From Flavobacterium aquidurense (lineage in GTDB: Bacteria > Bacteroidota > Bacteroidia > Flavobacteriales > Flavobacteriaceae), in NCBI GenBank assembly GCA_900107365.1, contig FNPS01000003.1, positions 248,001 through 312,000 of the forward strand: a stretch of 64,000 bases of DNA, given 5' to 3'. A program made the position numbers and the translations under genes. Shown piece by piece: positions 60,549 to 64,000 of the stretch (positions are counted from its first letter, which is position 1; the number at the start of each line of letters is the position of its first letter). A model generated the notes under the pieces. The model was not told the DNA's origin, searched no databases, and worked only from the letters and a program-made list of their open reading frames with translations.

Positions 60549-61265
60549 CTATTTTTGCTCTTGCTTTTTTACTTCAGCAACATACTTGGTCAGCTTTTTT
60601 CCGTAAAGTGATTGTGCTACTTTTGGTGTCATTGATTTTTGAATAGTATCAAGAAACTTCACGTTGATGTCGTAGATTTCGGCTAAAGCGATATAAGGTG
60701 CTATTTCGTAATCTTTATGGTTCATAGCAAAGTTTGTTGCATACAAGTATTTTCTTTTGATATTTGATTGCTGTTTTGCGTCAAGACTATCAATTGCTTT
60801 TTGGTCTTGTCTTTTGATCGCTTTAAATCTTGGTTCTACCATTGCAAGGTTTTCATCATTAAAACGAGAGTTTATTTTTTTGTATTCTTCGTATAATTCC
60901 TGATTTTTAGATCCAGTGATTTTAGCACCATAAATAAAATTATCCAAATTAGTTTCGATGTTGATGTTTCCTGGTTCTGCAAAAAACAGAATATTGTTAT
61001 CCATTGAGTTTGTTACTCCGCGATCAAGGAATAAGTAAAGCATTTCTGGAGATTCTAATTTAATATCACGCTCAAAAGTTGAGTTTCCGTCGATTTTTAC
61101 ACTGTCTATTGCAACAAGTGAAGTGTCAACAATTCTTTGAATATATAAAGTTCCGTTTTTTAATCCTTTAATGTTTCCTGTGATGTGCAGGTTGTCAGCA
61201 GATTCTTTTTTGTCGCATGATGCTAGTAGTGCAAGTGCAACAAAGGCAATAATAGATTTTTTCAT
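60549..61265 (-). CDS. DUF4369 domain lipoprotein
   Basis: 238 residues. Lipobox LLASC with Cys17. HITGNIKGLKNGTLYIQRIVD and DSVKIDGNSTFERDIKLESPEMLYLFLD form the beta-rich DUF4369 domain, which usually precedes a thioredoxin/TlpA domain in Bacteroidota. Here residues 125-238 are helical with no CxxC, so the thioredoxin part is absent. Surface or periplasmic location; role unknown. Confidence 0.85.
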   Translation of the reverse strand: MKKSIIAFVALALLASCDKKESADNLHITGNIKGLKNGTLYIQRIVDTSLVAIDSVKIDGNSTFERDIKLESPEMLYLFLDRGVTNSMDNNILFFAEPGNINIETNLDNFIYGAKITGSKNQELYEEYKKINSRFNDENLAMVEPRFKAIKRQDQKAIDSLDAKQQSNIKRKYLYATNFAMNHKDYEIAPYIALAEIYDINVKFLDTIQKSMTPKVAQSLYGKKLTKYVAEVKKQEQK

Positions 61266-61344
61266 TGGTTTTTAGATTTTGGTGCAAAATAAAGAAAATA
61301 GTTTGAATGTAATGATTCGTACTTTAAATTTTAATAAAAAATAA

Positions 61345-61372
61345 AATCCCAATTTATTTCTAAATTGGGATT
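61345..61372 (-). terminator. Terminator of the 61399-62220 lipoprotein gene
   Basis: Perfect 12-bp stem (61345-61356 with 61361-61372), loop of four, followed on the minus strand by a T-rich run. Located 26 bases after the gene's stop. Confidence 0.85.
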
Positions 61373-61398
61373 GCTGTATTTTTATAAAAATGAGCTTT

Positions 61399-62220
61399 TT
61401 ACATTGATAAATTATAGCTTACTCCTGTTTCGTGAGTATAGGTGAATTTGTTGTCGCATTCGTTATTTCCGTAGTCAATAACTCCTTTAAGAAATCCGCC
61501 TTCTATTTTTAATTTTCCTTTTGAAACATAAATACAAGAATATTTTTTAACCAGGGCTTCCTGAACTGTCAACGTTAGTGTTGCACCTTTTTCTGTCGTT
61601 ACAGTATGATTTCCTTCTGTCATTTCATAAACATTATCTTCTAAAACATAAGGAGTGTCAACACCTGCTGTTTGTTTTACAGTATGCATTCCTGAATTTG
61701 TATAAACTCTTCCTTGTAAATCTGTAAATTTTCCGTTTGTTACTTTTCTGCTCCATTGTGGTACAGTTGCCACAGTTGTTGTGTTGGTGTATTCAATTGT
61801 TCCTTCCAGTTTAATTCCGTTAATAGAATAATCGATTCTTTCGATAGTTAGTTTGCTTCCTGTAGTGATAATTGGTCCCGAAAGTGTGATTTTTAATTTC
61901 CCTTTCCTTGTAAGCTGACCATCTGCACAACCCGCTGTTCCAAAATCAACGGTGAATACCTTTGGATAAGTTGCTCCTGTTGGTGTAGTAATAGTGATTG
62001 TAGCACAAACTCCGGCTACATTTGTTGCTGGTTTTGCAGTTGGTGAACTGTTTGTTATTAGTAATCCCGTATTAATGTCCATTTCATCGGCCGCATCAAT
62101 TGCAACGGAAGCCGCAACAGAAGTAGTGTCGGTTTGATTGACCACATTGTCATTAGAACAGGAAACATAAATTAATGCTGTAGCGCAAATACCCAGAAAT
62201 AAAAAAGCTGTTTTTTTCAT
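61399..62220 (-). CDS. Lipoprotein of unknown function, beta-rich
   Basis: 273 residues. Lipobox YVSC with Cys21, followed by Ser-Asn-Asp. The rest is Thr-rich and predicted beta strand: CATITITTPTGATYPKVFTVDFG, KGKLKITLSGPIITTGSKLTI, repeated K-L-K-I-x strands (RKGKLKIT near 107, SKGKLKIEGG near 238). No domain recognised. It has its own promoter and terminator, so it is an independent unit. Probably faces the periplasm or cell surface. Confidence 0.75.
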   Translation of the reverse strand: MKKTAFLFLGICATALIYVSCSNDNVVNQTDTTSVAASVAIDAADEMDINTGLLITNSSPTAKPATNVAGVCATITITTPTGATYPKVFTVDFGTAGCADGQLTRKGKLKITLSGPIITTGSKLTIERIDYSINGIKLEGTIEYTNTTTVATVPQWSRKVTNGKFTDLQGRVYTNSGMHTVKQTAGVDTPYVLEDNVYEMTEGNHTVTTEKGATLTLTVQEALVKKYSCIYVSKGKLKIEGGFLKGVIDYGNNECDNKFTYTHETGVSYNLSM

Positions 62221-62255
62221 AGTAGTTTTAGTTTAAGATTAGATTAAAAGGCAAT

Positions 62256-62283
62256 CAAATGTAATAAAAAAAACGAATTCCAA
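62256..62283 (-). promoter_or_regulatory. Candidate promoter of the 61399-62220 lipoprotein gene
   Basis: Minus strand: TTG (62283-62281), spacer 17, TACATTTG (62263-62256), an exact TAnnTTTG. The start codon is 36 bases downstream. Confidence 0.6.
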
Positions 62284-62289
62284 TAAAAA

Positions 62290-62316
62290 AATCCTGTGAG
62301 TCTGACTCACAGGATT
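62290..62316 (-). terminator. Terminator of htpG
   Basis: Perfect 12-bp stem AATCCTGTGAGT with loop CTG; the minus strand continues with six T. It lies 29 bases after the htpG stop. Confidence 0.88.
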
Positions 62317-62345
62317 TTAAAAATTATTCTTTTTTGTAAAAAACC

Positions 62346-64000
62346 TTATTTGATCATTTCAAAACTTCTTTTTACGAAAGCAGTTAAAGCTTCGCCTTTT
62401 AATAGGTTTTGCGATAATTTTGCTAAATCTAAAGCTTGTTTTACCAAGTGTTCCTGATGTGTTTTGTCTTCTGTATTCAAAATACTTGTTGCCAAATCAG
62501 AATTTGTATTTACTACCAAATTGTACATTTCAGGCATATTGCCCATTCCGAACATTCCGCCACCACCTGACTGACTCATTTCTTTCATTCTACGCATAAA
62601 TTCTGGTTGCGTTATAATGAAAGGAGCAGCCTGGCTATCCATAGCTTCTAGTTGGACAGAATACGCTTTTGGAATGTAAGCTTCCAATGAAGTTTTTAAT
62701 GTTTCTTTTTCTTCATCAGATAATTTAGAAATGGTATTTTCGTCTTTCTTGATTAAGTTGTCAATATGATCAGAATCCACACGAACAAAAGTTACATCTT
62801 TATTATCGCCTTCAATTTTTTGGATTAAGTGCGAGATGATAGGAGAATCTAAAAGCAATACTTCGTATCCTTTTTCTTTTGCTGTTTCAATATAAGAGTG
62901 TTGAGCATCTTTATTTCCAGCATAAAGAACTACCAATTTTCCGTCTTTATCTGTTTGGTTTTCTTTTAATTTCTCTTTTAATTCTTCTAAAGTAAAGTAA
63001 GTGTCGTCTACTGTTGGATACAATACAAATGCACCTGCTTTTTCGTAGAATTTATCTTCAGAAAGCATTCCGTACTCTAAAACAATTTTAATATCGTTCC
63101 ATTTTGCTTCAAAATCAGCACGGTTTTCGCTGAATAAAGCTTTTAGTTTATCAGCAACTTTACGAGTAATGTAGTTGGAGATTTTTTTCACTGCGCCATC
63201 AGCCTGTAAACCTGAACGGGAAACATTCAAAGGAATATCCGGAGAATCAATCACACCTTTTAACATGGTCAAAAACTCAGGTACAATTCCTTCTACGTTA
63301 TCGGTAACGTAAACCTGGTTTTGGTACAATTGAATTTTATCTTTCTGAATTTGCATATCTGTACCCAATTTTGGGAAATACAAAATTCCAGTTAAGTTGA
63401 AAGGATAATCTACATTTAAATGAATGTTGAATAATGGCTCCTCAAACTGCATTGGATACAATTCTCTGTAGAAATTTTTGTAATCTTCCTCAGATAATTC
63501 AGACGGTTGTTTTGTCCATGCCGGATTTGGGTTGTTGATGATGTTGTCAACTTCAACAGTTTCGTTGATATAGTCTTCAGGAGCATCTTCCGGTTTTGGA
63601 AGTGTTTCTGTTTTTGTTCCGAATTTAATCGGAATAGGCATGAATTTATTGTATTTATTCAATAATCCAGCAATTTTAGAATCTTCTAAAAATTCAAGAG
63701 AATCTTCAGCAACATGAAGAATGATTTCAGTACCACGTGAAGTTTTGTCAGCTGGCTCTAAAGTAAATTCAGGACTACCATCGCAAGTCCAGTGTGCAGC
63801 TGGTTCGTCTTTATATGATTTTGTAATGATTTCTACTTTTTCAGCAACCATAAACGCAGAATAGAAACCAAGACCAAAGTGACCAATAATTCCAGAATCT
63901 TTAGCAGAATCTTTGTATTTATCAAGGAATTCTTCAGCTCCTGAAAAAGCAACCTGGTTGATGTATTTTTCAACTTCATCAGCCGTCATACCTAAACCCT
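62346..64000 (-). CDS. htpG: Molecular chaperone HtpG (Hsp90), N-terminus outside window
   Basis: 551 or so residues visible of about 625. The frame continues through the right edge: the codons before the Met at 63989 read GLG, giving the GxGM nucleotide-binding motif, so that Met is internal. FSGAEEF and GHFGLGFYSAFMVA complete the GHKL ATPase; the middle domain has SRSGLQAD region with catalytic Arg and the C-terminal dimerisation domain ends KRSFEMIK. ATP-dependent folding of client proteins under stress. Terminator follows at 62290-62316. Confidence 0.96.
   Translation of the reverse strand, partial: GLGMTADEVEKYINQVAFSGAEEFLDKYKDSAKDSGIIGHFGLGFYSAFMVAEKVEIITKSYKDEPAAHWTCDGSPEFTLEPADKTSRGTEIILHVAEDSLEFLEDSKIAGLLNKYNKFMPIPIKFGTKTETLPKPEDAPEDYINETVEVDNIINNPNPAWTKQPSELSEEDYKNFYRELYPMQFEEPLFNIHLNVDYPFNLTGILYFPKLGTDMQIQKDKIQLYQNQVYVTDNVEGIVPEFLTMLKGVIDSPDIPLNVSRSGLQADGAVKKISNYITRKVADKLKALFSENRADFEAKWNDIKIVLEYGMLSEDKFYEKAGAFVLYPTVDDTYFTLEELKEKLKENQTDKDGKLVVLYAGNKDAQHSYIETAKEKGYEVLLLDSPIISHLIQKIEGDNKDVTFVRVDSDHIDNLIKKDENTISKLSDEEKETLKTSLEAYIPKAYSVQLEAMDSQAAPFIITQPEFMRRMKEMSQSGGGGMFGMGNMPEMYNLVVNTNSDLATSILNTEDKTHQEHLVKQALDLAKLSQNLLKGEALTAFVKRSFEMIK

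Noticed and set aside
1..64000. Insertion sequence, prophage or integrated element
   Set aside because: No transposase, integrase or phage gene was seen in any frame; the repeats found are short and palindromic without coding capacity.

Overview
The window comes from a Bacteroidota genome, most likely a Flavobacterium or a close Flavobacteriaceae relative. The signs are high A+T content, promoters of the TTTG-N19-TAnnTTTG type, families typical of the group (PorV/PorQ-like beta-barrel, Lnb/DUF4105 acyltransferase, DUF4369 and META lipoproteins), frequent TTG starts, and many palindromic intergenic repeats. No phage, IS element or CRISPR array was seen.

Region 1 (1-39188) is one long surface-polysaccharide locus, read rightward except for one gene. 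It opens with the end of rfbA, a membrane UDP-sugar 4,6-dehydratase (WbpM/CapD type) and a terminator. Next come an ABC polysaccharide exporter (wzm, wzt) and a large SAM methyltransferase that may cap the chain. A block of glycosyltransferases follows (GT2, GT4, two tandem WbsX-like proteins, and one reverse-strand GT14-like gene), with a wecB epimerase. A nonulosonate (sialic acid-like) module neuB-neuC-neuA comes next, joined to a 2-hydroxyacid dehydrogenase and an unrecognised GT-B-like protein. An MBOAT + SGNH pair probably O-acylates the glycan. More glycosyltransferases, a Wzy/WaaL-like membrane protein and a WcaJ-type initiating transferase close the locus. Many genes overlap by 1-4 bases, so they are probably translationally coupled. 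About 20 putative transferases is more than one ordinary repeat unit needs.

Region 2 (39194-46675) is core: a probable lipoprotein N-acyltransferase (Lnb), a PorV/PorQ-like protein, pssA, a GH25 lysozyme, a small DUF5808-like protein between direct repeats, and a reverse-strand run lptB - AhpD-like - tatC - kdsD.

Region 3 (46706-64000) is housekeeping and stress: recQ, an FAD-dependent dehydrogenase, a quinone reductase, a secreted M24 aminopeptidase, exported msrB-msrA, idi, a queD-like gene, bcp, manA, two duplicated tRNA-Thr(TGT) genes, two lipoproteins, and htpG running off the right edge. Its intergenic gaps hold striking inverted repeats, some perfect over 18-28 bp per arm and some nested. 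Repeats of this size were not noticed inside the polysaccharide locus.
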